Assembly: GCA_041391225.1 (NCBI GenBank)
Contig: JAWKOL010000028.1
Coordinates: 1 to 64,000, forward strand
DNA: 64,000 nt
Source: RI-153 sp041391225
Lineage (GTDB): Bacteria > Chloroflexota > Anaerolineae > Caldilineales > Caldilineaceae
Direction of reading: 5' to 3'
How positions within the stretch are numbered: position 1 is the stretch's first letter; the number at the start of each line of letters is the position of its first letter. The notes beneath the pieces were generated by a model that made no database searches, was not told where the DNA came from, and was given only the letters and a program-made list of their open reading frames with translations. Made by a program: the position numbers and the translations under genes. Below, in pieces: positions 47,566 through 57,495 of this stretch.

Positions 47566-50204
47566 TTAGAACAGACCTAGTTCATTCGCACGGGCGATAG
47601 CTTGAAAGCGATTGGTCACTTGCAGCTTCCCATATATATTTTTGACATGGGTCTTGACGGTGGAGAGTGCGACGACCAACTGCGTCGCAATATCTGGATT
47701 GGAGCGACCCTCGACAATTAGCTGGAGCACCTCTTGTTCGCGCTGTGTCAACGGCTCAAGCAAAGGTGAAGTATTGGGAAGGTTTGGTGTGGGGGGTGGC
47801 GAGGGTTCGTCTACGCCCTTCTGCTCCCTAGATTCGAAGACAGACAACAACTTACCCGTGTAATCCGGCATGATCCCGCGAGCAGCCGCTTCGGACAACA
47901 GTTGCGCCATCGGCAGCCCTTCATCCACGAAGATTCGGATGAAGCCACCCGATTCCGCCAACGCCAACGCCTCACCCAACAGTTGCACAGCTGCATCCGT
48001 TTCACCCTGCGCTTGCAGAACCAGTGCCTGTACAATCATGATCTGGAGCCGTTCATCATGCCACCCTTTGGCCTCCATCTGCTGGCGCAACGGCTGCAAC
48101 AGGGCTAAAGCGCCGTGTGTATTACCCTGGGCCAGGTGAACACGCGCCTGACTGATGGGGAGGTCGTGCTTCTCAGCCAGATGAGCCGCCGCCGTCAGAT
48201 TGCCCCCCCGCAGCAAGGTACGTACTTGAGCGGCAACAACATCAGGCAGCCGAAAGAGGAAGTGATGCTGACGCACATACGCTTCGGCTTCAGCCAAAGC
48301 AGCGGCCGCGCCAGACACATCTCCCTGAACCAGCTTCAGGCGGGAGAGAAAAACCCCATATGCAGCAAACGAATCAACATTTTCCATTTGCTGTGTCATT
48401 TGGAAACATTGTTGTCCATACTGCTCAGCAGCATCCAGATCATTCCATTCATAGTGAATCCGCGCTAATCCAAGAAACCCCTCACAAGTAACCGGGGGTG
48501 GCGGATCACCTGCTAAGTGCAGACCGCTTTCATAGGTTTTTGCCGCCAAATTTAGATGATTATTGGTTTCTTGTATATTCCCCAAGTTGATCGTGGCGGC
48601 AATGGCATAGATTGAGTTTTCACCGATAGAGATGGTGTCCGCAAACGCCTGACTTGCCGCTGTTTTGTCCCCTTGAAACATATACGCGGTCCCAAGCGCA
48701 AAGTTTGTAGAAATGCGATAAATCAAGTTGTCTGGAAGTAAATTCTCCTGGGCGCGAGCCTCCGCGATAATCGTTTCCACATCATTCTGAATGATAGCCA
48801 GCGTCGCCCGTATGGAGGCAATTCGACCTACCAGGTCTTTGGTTTTATGATTTGATCCTGCATCCTGTAGGGGCAACTTCAGCCGCTTGTAGTTTTTGTT
48901 CAACAGCCGTATGTTGACCAACAAACAGTAATGTCGAAGCATAGATTACCCACAGCGAAGGCCGGGCATCGAGGACAGTTGTTGGCAACGACTCCAGCCA
49001 ATGAAGCACAGGGACACCGGCGCCGCGGAAGTGCAAGGGAATGCCGTCCCCCTCAATGATGCGCTCGGCGCGCAAGATCATTGGCGGCGGCGGCATGGTG
49101 AAAAGCATCGATCTCCTGGCCATTGTTTTCATACCACACGCTGGCGCGATGATGCAGTTCCGTCACCCTTTGCTCAGCATCCCCTTTTGGCAAACCTGCG
49201 CCTTGGTATAGCCGTTGCCGAAGCAAATCGGCGAAGAGGTGATGATAGCGATACCAACGTCGTTCGTTGTCAAGCGGAATCAGGAAGATGTTATTGGTTT
49301 CTAGCTGCTCAAGGAATTGTTGGCTAGCGGTTGATTGGCGTACGGCGTCGCACAGATCGGCGCAGAGACGGGTGAGAACAGCCGTTTCAGCAAAAACGAC
49401 TGCACCTCGGTCGGCTGCTGATCGAGCACCTCTTCCAACAGATAGTCCATGATAAAACGATGGCTGTTGGTGAAGTTATCGATGAAACCGGCAATGTCAT
49501 CGCGATTTCGCATGGATATCGCCGCCATTTGCAGCCCTGCAATCCATCCTTCGGTACGGGCTTCGAGTGCGGCGATCTGATTCGGGGACAAGGTGAGGTT
49601 CATGTTTTGCTGGAGGAATTGCGTCGTTTCTGCTTGGGTAAATCGCAAATCATGGACACGTAGTTCGGTCAGATCGTTCCGGCGCGCAGAGGCGCAAGGG
49701 GGAAGCCAGATCACTACGGCTGGTGAGAACAAGGTGTAGATTCAGCGGCATGTGTTCGAGCAGAAACGACAGTGCCAAATCGATTTCTGTGTTGTCGATT
49801 TCGTGGTAGTCATCAAGAATGAGCAGGCAAGGGGTGGAGACGGTCGCCAGATCATTCGCTAACGCTGTTGCCAATGCTTTGGCCGACAATGGTTGAGGAG
49901 ACGACACCAGACTGGCAAGGCTGTTTTGGATATGGGGAAACTGCCGTACTGCTGCCGCTATATAACTGAAAAACTGTTGCGAGTCGCTGTCATCTTCATC
50001 CAAAGACACCCACGCAATGGAGGCATCAAGTCGAGATAGCCAATCTGTGATCAGCGTTGTTTTGCCAAACCCAGCGGGCGCGCATACGAGCGTCAGTTTG
50101 CCATTGAGGCACTTGGTAAGCTGTTCAATCAGACGTGAACGCGGCACGAGCGTAGCACGGGTTGGTGGGACATAGAGTTTGGTTTGCAGCAGTGTGTCTA
50201 TCAC
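47566..50204 (-). pseudogene. MalT/AlkS-like LuxR-family transcriptional regulator (frameshifted)
   Basis: About 880 codons. N-terminus MIDTLLQTKLYVPPTRATLV, then the STAND NTPase with Walker A CAPAGFGKTTLITDWL and Walker B LLILDDYHEI (residues ~45-135). Frame changes follow near 49690, 49320, 49130 and 48900. The helical-repeat region (LPTTVLDARPSLWVIYASTL and many TPR-like units) and the LuxR HTH at the end (LTQREQEVLQLIVEGRSNPD, VVALSTVKTHVKNIYGKLQV) are clear. Such proteins bind an inducer in the repeat region and activate sugar or secondary-metabolite genes. Starts 7 bases after the AIM24 gene, so the two form an operon. Confidence 0.8.
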
Positions 50205-50211
50205 TGTGAAC

Positions 50212-50883
50212 CTACCCCCCGCTCTGCGCCGCCGACGCCGCGTAGTTGCGTTTGAGCGTCTGCAAGAGGATGCGGCCAGGGCCGCTGAGACGGGTCATGA
50301 ACAGACCCTCGCCGCCGAAGAGGATCTTGCGACAGCCGCCCACGCCCTGAATGTCGTAGTCGACTTCCGACGAGAAGGCCGCCAGGTTGCCGGTGCTTAC
50401 CAGCACTTGCTCGCCCGGGCCCAGGCGACGGTCATCAAAGTCACCGCTGCCGTGGATCAGCACCTTGCCCACGCCGGAAATCTGCTGCAAAAAGAGACCC
50501 ACCCCGCCGAAGATAGCGGCCCCGGCGCGCCGCGCCACGGTGACAGTGATGTCGATGTCGCTGCCCCACGCCGCCAGGAACGAGCCGCGTGTGGTGGTCA
50601 CCGGCCCGTCTTCCTGCAGATCCCACAACTCAAGATGACCGGGCGCATTCGCCGCCAGCAACGCATACTGCCCCGTCTCGTTGGTCTCCAAGTAGGTCAG
50701 CGTCACGCCCTCACCGGAAAGTGAACGGCGCACCGCGCCGCCCAATCCACCCGGCAGGCGCAAACTCCACGCCACCCCCGGCGAGTAGGCCATTAACGAT
50801 CCTTTGCTGGCCCACACGAATTCACCAGGTTCAAAATCAAAGCGTACGGACTGAGCGATTTCTCCGGAGAAACGGTATTGCAT
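50212..50883 (-). CDS. AIM24 family protein
   Basis: 223 residues, ATG 50883 with aaaggag upstream. Glycine-rich beta-strand repeats typical of the AIM24/TIGR00266 family: SVRFDFEPGEFVWASKGSLM, GGLGGAVRRSLSGEG, LYLETNETG-like YLETNETGQ, GSFLAAWGSDIDITV, GVGLFLQQISGVGKVLIHGS and GGEGLFMTRLSGPGRILLQT (residues 15-205). Bacterial members have no assigned biochemical function. Located directly upstream of the MalT-like regulator. Confidence 0.85.
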   Translation of the reverse strand: MQYRFSGEIAQSVRFDFEPGEFVWASKGSLMAYSPGVAWSLRLPGGLGGAVRRSLSGEGVTLTYLETNETGQYALLAANAPGHLELWDLQEDGPVTTTRGSFLAAWGSDIDITVTVARRAGAAIFGGVGLFLQQISGVGKVLIHGSGDFDDRRLGPGEQVLVSTGNLAAFSSEVDYDIQGVGGCRKILFGGEGLFMTRLSGPGRILLQTLKRNYAASAAQSGG

Positions 50884-51076
50884 GGGAAGCTCCTTTGCGG
50901 GAAGACAGATGATGAGATGAGGTGATGATGGATCCACGGTCACAATTGACAATGACGCGCCAACATCTACACGAATTACGCATCACGCATTACGCATTAC
51001 TTTGCACCCAAGTTTCACAGCCGCCCGCTCTATGGTACCCTGCACGCAATGCAATCATCGAGGAAAGGAAAGTCCA

Positions 51077-51427
51077 ATGGCAGAGAAGAAGAGTCGTCTG
51101 GTCTATTCGACCGATCCAGAACCGGTGAAACCGGCCAAAGCGCCGGAATTGCCCAAGAACCCGGCTGCGCCCTTTGCCATCCAGGGCAACCAGCCAGTGC
51201 GCGTGCGCCTTGAGCGCAAAGGACGCGGCGGCAAAACCGTTTCGTTGATCGAAGGCGTGTTGAGCCCCAAGATCGGGAAAGAGGCGCTGGTGAAATACCT
51301 GAAGAACAAACTGGGCTGCGGCGGCACAGTGCAGGGTGATCTACTGGAGATTCAAGGCGACCAGCGAGATCGCCTGGTGGAGCTGCTCAACGAACTCGGC
51401 TACAAGGCCAAGAAGGCCGGGGGATGA
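51077..51427 (+). CDS. yciH: SUI1/eIF1-like translation factor (YciH)
   Basis: 116 residues. Start MAEKKSRLVYSTDPEP at 51077 chosen for its ggaaagga ribosome-binding site; an earlier in-frame ATG has none. SUI1 domain in the C-terminal 75 residues: VRVRLERKGRGGKTVSLIEG, LKNKLGCGGTVQGDLLEIQG, DRLVELLNELGYKAKKAG. Bacterial YciH resembles eukaryotic eIF1 and influences start-site fidelity. Ends at a 29-base perfect palindrome. Confidence 0.9.
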   Translation: MAEKKSRLVYSTDPEPVKPAKAPELPKNPAAPFAIQGNQPVRVRLERKGRGGKTVSLIEGVLSPKIGKEALVKYLKNKLGCGGTVQGDLLEIQGDQRDRLVELLNELGYKAKKAGG

Positions 51428-51442
51428 GGCAGAAAAGGCAAT

Positions 51443-51504
51443 GAATGAAGAATAAAGAATGGGTAGAGAAGTTGGCTTCTCTACCCATTCTTTATTCTTC
51501 ATTC
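51443..51504. terminator. Bidirectional palindromic terminator (perfect 29-base stem)
   Basis: 51443-51471 and 51476-51504 are exact complements (gaatgaagaataaagaatgg...) around a 4-base loop. Lies between converging yciH and the GlgC-like gene. Shares gaatgaag...gggtag with the terminator at 12948-13007. Confidence 0.9.
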
Positions 51505-51512
51505 ACCGCTTT

Positions 51513-52775
51513 TCACCGCAGATCCTTGCCGATGGTGCGGCCGCTGCGGATCGTCTTGCTCTTGCCGAAGGCAGCCTCATCGCTGTGCGGATGAACGACG
51601 ACGTTACGCCCGAGGGTAAGTCCCTCGGGTACGGTGCAGCCCTTGCCCAGCAGGGTGACGCCAGTGTTGAGGCGTTCGGGCATGTCGCTGTTGGGCTTGT
51701 TGTCTTCACCGTGACCGACGCGTGCGCTGGCGCCGATCTTCACTTCTTTGTCGACGATGCAGCGTTCCACCACCGCGCCGGCTTCGATGACGGTGTCGTT
51801 GAGGATGACGCTGTCGCGCACGATGGCGCCTTCGGCCACGTAGACGCCAGGGGACAGGATGCTGCGCTCCACGATACCGTCCACGCGGCAGCCGTTGGCG
51901 AGCAGCGTGCCGTCCACATCGGCATTGGCGCCCAACTTCACCGGGGCGCGTTCCTCGCTGCGGGTGTGGATCACCCACTCAGGATCGTAGAGATCCATGG
52001 CCGGATCTTCGGCCAACAGGTTCATGTTGGCTTCCCAGTAGGCCTGCACCGTGCTGGCGTCGGCCCAGTAGCTCTGGTAGATGAATGACTGCACATTGAC
52101 GTCGGGATTGGCCACCACCAGCGGCAGCAGATCGCGGCCGAAGTCGTCGTATTGCGAATTGTCGAGTTGTTCGATCAAGAACGATTTATTGAAGATGTAA
52201 ACGCCCATCGACGCCAGATTCTTCTGGCTGCGCCGCGGCTTCTCCTGAAAATCGACGATGCGACCATCGCTGCCCACAGTGACGATGCCGAAGCGGTGCG
52301 TCTCGTGGAAGGTGACGCGGCGCACGGCCACGGTGATGTCGGCGTTGGTGCGTACATGCTGCTCGATGAACGGGCGATAGTCCATGCGGTAGATGTGCTT
52401 GCCCGACAAGATCAGCACCAGATCCTCGGGTTGGTCGCGCACAAAGTCGAGATTGCGGCGGACAGCGTCGGCGGATCCGCGCTGCCAGTCGCCGTACTTG
52501 CCGCCTGTGTACGGCTGCAGCAGACGCAACCCGCCCGTGGCCCGGTCCAGATCCCAGGGCTTGCCGATGCCGATGTGTTCGTTCAGGCTGCGCGGTCGGT
52601 ATTGCGTCAGCACGGCGACATTATAGATATCACTGTTCACACAGTTGCTCAGCGAGAAATCGATCAGCCGGAACTTCCCCCCAAACGGAACGGACGGCTC
52701 CGCGCGGATCTCGGTCAACACACTCAGATCGGGGTTGTCGCCGCCCGCCATGATCATTGCAAATGCTTGCGCCAT
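51513..52775 (-). CDS. Glucose-1-phosphate adenylyltransferase paralogue with degenerate active site (GlgD-like)
   Basis: 420 residues, intact, gggag upstream. Same architecture as the neighbouring GlgC: an N-terminal nucleotidyltransferase domain and a C-terminal left-handed beta-helix (RVDGIVERSILSPGVYVAEG, IVRDSVILNDTVIEAGAVVE). The nucleotide loop reads MAGGDNPDLSVLTEIRAEPS instead of AGGEGTRLTVLSEKRAKPA, so the Gly-Thr-Arg core is gone. The catalytic Asp of GDHIYKMDY is Lys here (GKHIYRMDY). FQEKP and the regulatory GIGKPWDLDRA are kept. Such loss parallels Bacillus GlgD, a non-catalytic partner that modulates GlgC. Predicted to form a hetero-oligomer with the product of the upstream gene. 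Confidence 0.85.
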   Translation of the reverse strand: MAQAFAMIMAGGDNPDLSVLTEIRAEPSVPFGGKFRLIDFSLSNCVNSDIYNVAVLTQYRPRSLNEHIGIGKPWDLDRATGGLRLLQPYTGGKYGDWQRGSADAVRRNLDFVRDQPEDLVLILSGKHIYRMDYRPFIEQHVRTNADITVAVRRVTFHETHRFGIVTVGSDGRIVDFQEKPRRSQKNLASMGVYIFNKSFLIEQLDNSQYDDFGRDLLPLVVANPDVNVQSFIYQSYWADASTVQAYWEANMNLLAEDPAMDLYDPEWVIHTRSEERAPVKLGANADVDGTLLANGCRVDGIVERSILSPGVYVAEGAIVRDSVILNDTVIEAGAVVERCIVDKEVKIGASARVGHGEDNKPNSDMPERLNTGVTLLGKGCTVPEGLTLGRNVVVHPHSDEAAFGKSKTIRSGRTIGKDLR

Positions 52776-52801
52776 CAGATGCTCCCATTTCTCTGTGTTT
52801 A

Positions 52802-52877
52802 TCCTGAAATTACAGTGCGCAGCAGCACGTTGTCGCCATTGGAGATCGGCTTGCCGGGCTGCTGTGAATTTCAGGAT
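52802..52877. repeat. Palindromic repeat family D, copy 2 (inverted)
   Basis: atcctgaaattacagtgcgc ... gctgctgtgaatttcaggat. Reverse complement of copy 1 at 47368-47444 at both ends. Sits between the two glgC-like genes. Confidence 0.7.
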
Positions 52878-52902
52878 AGAACCAAGTTTGTCTCGGATCT
52901 GG

Positions 52903-54159
52903 CTAAACCGTCATCCCGTCCTTCACCTGCCCGTCGGCGGGGAAGTGCTCCTGGCCGCGATCACTGTTGATCAGCACGTTGCAGCCGATGCGCACGCCGT
53001 CGGGGATGGTGGCGCTCTTGCCCACAACGCTGATCCCGGCAAAGAGGCGGTCGGGCAGGCGCTCGTTGGGGACATTGGGGTCGCCTACGCCAATCTGCGC
53101 ACCGGCCCCGATCACCACCTGCTTGTCGATAACGGCCTTCTGCACCACCGCGCCAGGACCAATCCAGGTGTCGTTCATGATGATGCTGTCTTGCACCACC
53201 GCGCGGGGCTGACGTAGACGCCGGGGCTGAGCACACTGTTGATCACCGTGCCGCGCACCACGCATCCGTTGGAGATCATGCTCTGGCTGATGTGCGCCTG
53301 TGGGCCGTTCTTAGCCGGCGGGCGTTCTTCGGAGCGGGTGAGGATGGGCCAGCGTTCGCTGTAGAGATCCAGCTCGGGCTGCGCCTGCACCAGGTCCAGA
53401 TTCGTGGCCCAGTACGAGTCGATGGTGCCTACGTCCACCCAGTAATCGTCGAAACGGTAGGCGTAGATGGCGTCGCCACCTTCGAGCATGGCCGGGATCA
53501 CGTGCTTGCCGAAATCCGTGCGCGGAGACTGTTCGTTGCCCCTCGCTCAGCCGCCGCAAGAGCGCATCGGCCTTGAAGACGTAGATACCCATCGAGGCCA
53601 GGTTGCCCTTGTCGCGATCCTTGGGCTTCTCGTAGAAGGCGGTGATGCGATCTTCTTCGTCCACCGTCATGATGCCGAAGCGGTTGGTCTCTTCGAGAGG
53701 CACCGGCATCAGAGCGATGGTCAGATCGGCGTTGCGTTCCTGGTGAAAGCGCAACATGGGGCGATAGTCCATCTTGTAAATGTGATCGCCCGACAGGATC
53801 ACCACCGTGTCGGCCTTCTGCTCGTGGATGTAGTTCAAATTCTGGTAGATGGCGTCGGCCGTGCCGGCGTACCAGATCTGTCCTCCGCGGCCTTGGTAAG
53901 GCTGGAGGATACGCACACCGCCGCGCGCCCGATCCAGATCCCAGGGCTTGCCGATGCCGATGTGCTCATTGAGGCTGTGCGGACGATACTGGGTGAGGAC
54001 ACCAACGGTGAAGATGCCACTGTTGACGCAATTGCTCAACGTAAAGTCGATAATCCGAAACTTCCCGGCGAAGGGGACAGCGGGTTTGGCACGCTTCTCA
54101 GACAGGACGGTGAGCCGCGTGCCCTCACCTCCGGCCAGAATCATCGCGATGGTGGTCAT
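52903..54159 (-). CDS. glgC: Glucose-1-phosphate adenylyltransferase GlgC (frameshifts near 53540 and 53210)
   Basis: About 418 residues, ATG 54159 with aggaaag upstream. Makes ADP-glucose from glucose-1-phosphate and ATP for glycogen synthesis. Catalytic motifs intact: LAGGEGTRLTVLSEKRAKPA (residues ~8-27), catalytic Asp in VILSGDHIYKMDYRPM and the substrate Lys in AFYEKPKD. After a slip: HVIPAMLEGGDAIYAYRFDD, YWVDVGTIDSYW and the beta-helix NGCVVRGTVINSVLSPGVYV. After the second slip: VVQDSIIMNDTWIGPGAVVQ to the stop at 52903. Upstream partner of the degenerate paralogue, 128 bases apart. Confidence 0.88.
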
Positions 54160-54356
54160 CAGGCTTCTCTTTCCTGGTCGTAACTGCGTAGGATCGAAAT
54201 GGCTGGGTAAAAACAAACTCAAGGTGTTATGCAGATCGGGGTGTTGCTACTGCCTGTATCCTATCCTATGTGGTGTATAAGTTCAACCATTTCGGCGCGC
54301 ATTGAAGCCAACCAGCCACGAGCAGAAATGTTTGTTGCAGTGCAGCCTAACTTGTT

Positions 54357-54385
54357 TTGAAATTCTCTGGAGCGACTGTTATAAT
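54357..54385 (+). promoter_or_regulatory. Near-consensus sigma-70 promoter
   Basis: TTGAAA (54357-54362), 17-base spacer, TATAAT (54380-54385), about 98 bases before the GTG start at 54483. Best promoter match in the window. The rest of the spacer 54160-54482 shows nothing else. Confidence 0.7.
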
Positions 54386-54482
54386 ACTATGCTGTGCAAT
54401 TTCACCAAGACGGAAAACGGAATTTCGTCTGTAATTCGGCCTGATAACAACCCTCTGGCTGATCATTCATGAGGAGGAAAGC

Positions 54483-56075
54483 GTGCTGCAACGGAAAACT
54501 CAGACGGCTGCTTTCTGGCGCGATCAATTTGAAATTGGCGAGGATGATCTCGACTTCTTTCATGATTTGATCCTCGACGCCACCGCCCCGCTCACCACAG
54601 AACAACTTGCGCTACGGGTTATTCAGGAATACCAGCGGCGCGAGACAAGCCGTATGGAATCTGAGCTTTCCAAGGGCAAGATTTACCAGCCCAGCGAAGG
54701 CTACGACGTGGGCCAAACACTCGTCTTCCCGGCGATGGACTTTGTCGTTGGCGAGATCGTAGACAAGCGAGCGGGGATGAACCCCGAACATGGCGATTTC
54801 GACGTCGTATCTGTAAAGTTTGCCAAAGACGAAACCCCCAGAGAGTTCGCGTCGCGATTGCAGACGCCTCACCGCCTCAACCAGCCCAATGGACGTGGGC
54901 TAAGCGAGGAAAGCGCGTTGCTTTCCGCCGGCGAAATCTACGATCTGTACGAGGAAGAGATCGAAGAAAGCATCCTCTACGCGCTGGAAGAAGGTGACCG
55001 CGCCGACGAATTTGTCCAGGTGGACGATTTCTGGCTGCTGGCCGACCAGTTGGCCGAAATGCACGTTGGTCACCTGAATATCGCCGAGGCCATGATCGAG
55101 ATGCAAGGGCGCCCGTTGCAGCCCGAAGAGATCCTGGCCGAACTCGATCTCTCGGAAGACGTCTCCAAGCCCATGCAGGTGATCAGCCTCAACCACGGCC
55201 TCAGCAACGATGATCGCTTCGACAAGGTGGGCAGTGGCAGCGACCAAAGCTGGTTCCTGCGCCGCCTCGAACCCGAAGAAGCACACCAGGTGCCGCTGTT
55301 GCTGCGCCCGCACGCACCACGCTACAACCGCGCACTGCTCAGCGTGGAGTTGTTACAGGTGGAGTGGGAACTCGACGACGAATGGGGCGAGAGCGGCGTC
55401 GGCAGCGACGTGCCTTCCGTGGTCCCCAGCACGAGCTTCACACTGATCTACCCGCACCGCCGCTACGGCACCCTGCCGCTCAGCAGCCGGACGCGCAGCT
55501 TCTTCCCGGCAGGTACGCAGGGGCGTTCGCTTATCACCATCATCGACGGACGCTGGGGCAACCGCTATCAGGCATGGGTGGTACACGAAGGACGCTACGT
55601 CTCGGGCCTGCGCAAGTGGATGGACGAGCACGCTGTGCCGGTAGGCGCCCAGATCACGCTGGAACGCACCAACAAAGCCAACGAAGTGGTGATCGACTAC
55701 CGCCCGCGCCGCATGAAACGTGAATGGTCACGCTTCGCAAGCGCCAACCCCAAGGCGGCCACGATCGCGTTCGAGATGAACAAGATCCAGATCTCGTGTG
55801 AGTACGACGACTACCTCGTCGTCTCCGCCGAAGACGAACGCAGCGTAGACACGCTCGCCGTCGAGATCGAGAAACGCGGCATCGACCTCGATGCACTCGT
55901 CGAGATGATCGTGCCGGAACTGACCAAACTCAGCCCGCAAGGGACCGCACACGCAAAGACCGTCTACAGCGCCGTCAACATGATCTACCGCTGCCCACCA
56001 GGACCGGTTTTCTATTCATTGATCAGCAATCGCGCCTTCCAGGACACCGGCGGCGGCTACTTCGCAATCGCTTGA
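54483..56075 (+). CDS. Uncharacterised 530-residue protein with winged-helix-like segments
   Basis: GTG start with a strong aggagga ribosome-binding site. I do not recognise a family over the full length. Residues ~20-60 (DDLDFFHDLILDATAPLTTE, QLALRVIQEYQRRE) and ~195-265 (LNIAEAMIEMQGRPLQPEEI, LSNDDRFDKVGSGSDQSWFL) look like winged-helix/HARE-HTH-type modules of nucleic-acid-associated proteins. A middle region (RRYGTLPLSSRTRSFFPAGT, ITIIDGRWGNRYQAWVVHEG, residues ~325-375) is beta-rich, and the C-terminal ~100 residues are charged. No signal peptide or membrane helix. Cytosolic; probably an operon with the next gene, behind a strong promoter. Confidence 0.75.
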   Translation: MLQRKTQTAAFWRDQFEIGEDDLDFFHDLILDATAPLTTEQLALRVIQEYQRRETSRMESELSKGKIYQPSEGYDVGQTLVFPAMDFVVGEIVDKRAGMNPEHGDFDVVSVKFAKDETPREFASRLQTPHRLNQPNGRGLSEESALLSAGEIYDLYEEEIEESILYALEEGDRADEFVQVDDFWLLADQLAEMHVGHLNIAEAMIEMQGRPLQPEEILAELDLSEDVSKPMQVISLNHGLSNDDRFDKVGSGSDQSWFLRRLEPEEAHQVPLLLRPHAPRYNRALLSVELLQVEWELDDEWGESGVGSDVPSVVPSTSFTLIYPHRRYGTLPLSSRTRSFFPAGTQGRSLITIIDGRWGNRYQAWVVHEGRYVSGLRKWMDEHAVPVGAQITLERTNKANEVVIDYRPRRMKREWSRFASANPKAATIAFEMNKIQISCEYDDYLVVSAEDERSVDTLAVEIEKRGIDLDALVEMIVPELTKLSPQGTAHAKTVYSAVNMIYRCPPGPVFYSLISNRAFQDTGGGYFAIA

Positions 56076-56119
56076 TCTTGCTGTGGCAAGGATTCACACT
56101 ACAAACAGGAGTAACTTAG

Positions 56120-56569
56120 ATGGCTAACCCGAGGTCGGCGCTTGCCTGGTTTCGTCCTTCTGTAGACACCAAATTTCACATCGACTACAGTTGGTGGGAG
56201 GAGAGTGGACGCGATTTTCGTCTCTATCTGCGCGATCAACTGTGCGCGGAATGCCGAGAACGGTTCATGGATCACCGCAACACCGAAGACGTCGACTGGG
56301 TTGACCCTGAAACGGGTGAAGTCCACCGCACCGATGCGCTGTGGGAATGTCTGCGCACCCGCTGTGCCAACGATCCAGATTTCATCAACGAGCATCTGCC
56401 GCTGGCGTCGGCCTGTTTCCGCATCTTCCTGGCCAACGACAACACCCCGCTCACGCCCAACGAGCTAAACCAGCTCATGCCCTGGCGCTCGCCCGACACG
56501 ATCCTGCGCACACTGGGCGGACGCGAAGTCTATTTGGGGATTCGTCCCTGGCGCGAGGAGAAGGCGTAG
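56120..56569 (+). CDS. Uncharacterised 149-residue protein
   Basis: Start MANPRSALAWFRPSVDTKFH with aggagt 9 bases upstream, 44 bases after the 530-residue protein gene. Contains CAECRERF (residue ~42) and CLRTRC (~76), possible metal ligands. A C-terminal segment (NTPLTPNELNQLMPWRSPDT, ILRTLGGREVYLGIRPW) resembles a winged helix like those of its neighbour. Function unknown. Conserved spacing and shared style suggest the two act together. Confidence 0.7.
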   Translation: MANPRSALAWFRPSVDTKFHIDYSWWEESGRDFRLYLRDQLCAECRERFMDHRNTEDVDWVDPETGEVHRTDALWECLRTRCANDPDFINEHLPLASACFRIFLANDNTPLTPNELNQLMPWRSPDTILRTLGGREVYLGIRPWREEKA

Positions 56570-56573
56570 GCTG

Positions 56574-56706
56574 GGGACTGGAGACTGGGGACGTATTGTC
56601 AGCGACGCGGCCAGGCATGTCAGTCCCCCAATCGAGTCGTCCAACCGTTCCCAATGCACAGGCGACATACGCTACCCTGTCCCCAGTCTCCGATCCCCAG
56701 TCCCTA
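56574..56706. terminator. Long 'ggggactggagactgggg' palindrome
   Basis: ctggggactggagactgggg near 56573-56592 pairs with ccccagtctccgatccccag near 56681-56700. The ~85-base centre holds gacatacgctac and other unique sequence. Directly after the 149-residue gene. Confidence 0.55.
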
Positions 56707-56742
56707 TCCTCCCATCGGCGTTAAGTTAAGCATCGTAGACAC

Positions 56743-56825
56743 AAGTGCCGGGGACTTTTCGTCGCAGCGAGACGGGGCCATCACTCCTGGCGACTCGTCC
56801 AACGTGAAGTCCCCGGCACTTTCGC
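56743..56825. repeat. Palindromic repeat family C, copy 2
   Basis: aagtgccggggacttttcgt ... aagtccccggcactttcgc, with the asymmetric cgcagcgagacgg segment shared with copy 1 at 14279-14358. Immediately before the end of the permease gene. Confidence 0.75.
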
Positions 56826-56848
56826 TGGTCCTTAACTACGCCTATGCC

Positions 56849-57346
56849 CTATCCTCCCCGCCCAAAAAACGTCATCGCGATCCAGCCGGCCAGCGGCGGA
56901 AAGATCAACGTCGACGCCAGCCGGATCATCGTCAAGCGAGGACCGACGAAGGCGATCTCCAGCGGTAGCCGCGACAGCGCCCACAACGACCACGCCGTGA
57001 CAAACGCCACCAACGGCCCAATCGCCGCCCCCGATTTGTAAAGCACCGCCACCAACGGATAACTCACAAACGGACCACCCGGTGTAATCGCGCCGATGCC
57101 CGACGCGATAAAGATGCCCTTCCAGCCCGAATCGCCACCCAGCCAGGACGCGATCAACTCGCGCGGATCAGCGATTCGGCCAGGCCTGCCACCACGAAGG
57201 CCGCCAGCAGCAGCGGCAAAAATGCCCCACAGCGTGCGTCCACCCTTCTTCAACCCGGCAAACAAGACTTCGCTGCCACCGCGCTGATAGGCAACCGTCA
57301 TCAGCACAACAGCCAGCACTATCATGATGATGGTGGCGCTGTCCAT
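56849..57346 (-). CDS. Permease-like membrane protein (DUF318/YraQ half type)
   Basis: About 165 residues from ATG 57346. Helices: DSATIIMIVLAVVLMTVAYQ, then RELIASWLGGDSGWKGIFIA, SGIGAITPGGPFVSYPLVAV, GPLVAFVTAWSLWALSRLPL and LASTLIFPPLAGWIAMTF. GxIxPGGPF is the conserved core of the YraQ/DUF318 permease group, here one half-unit. Between ~57190 and 57240 the frame reads poorly (FAAAAGGLRGGRPGR) while the neighbouring frame reads FLPLLLAAFVVAGLAESLI, an expected helix. Two compensating indels are therefore likely. Substrate unknown. Confidence 0.65.
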   Translation of the reverse strand: MDSATIIMIVLAVVLMTVAYQRGGSEVLFAGLKKGGRTLWGIFAAAAGGLRGGRPGRIADPRELIASWLGGDSGWKGIFIASGIGAITPGGPFVSYPLVAVLYKSGAAIGPLVAFVTAWSLWALSRLPLEIAFVGPRLTMIRLASTLIFPPLAGWIAMTFFGRGG

Positions 57347-57430
57347 GCGTTTCTTTCCTTTTTGGCGGGTGGGTCGGGTGTATTCGTTGGGGATGTTGGG
57401 GTGGTCATCGGTGGCTCCAGTGGGGTTGCG

Positions 57431-57489
57431 GAATGGGGGGATGATGGGATGATGAATACGCAATCATCCCATCATCTCACCATCCCATT
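57431..57489. terminator. Palindromic terminator, 'gatgatggg' type
   Basis: ggggggatgatgggatgat pairs imperfectly with atcatcccatcatctcacca around gaatacgca. Placed just after the endonuclease III stop (minus strand). Same word type as 34736-34790. Confidence 0.6.
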
Positions 57490-57495
57490 TCGTCG

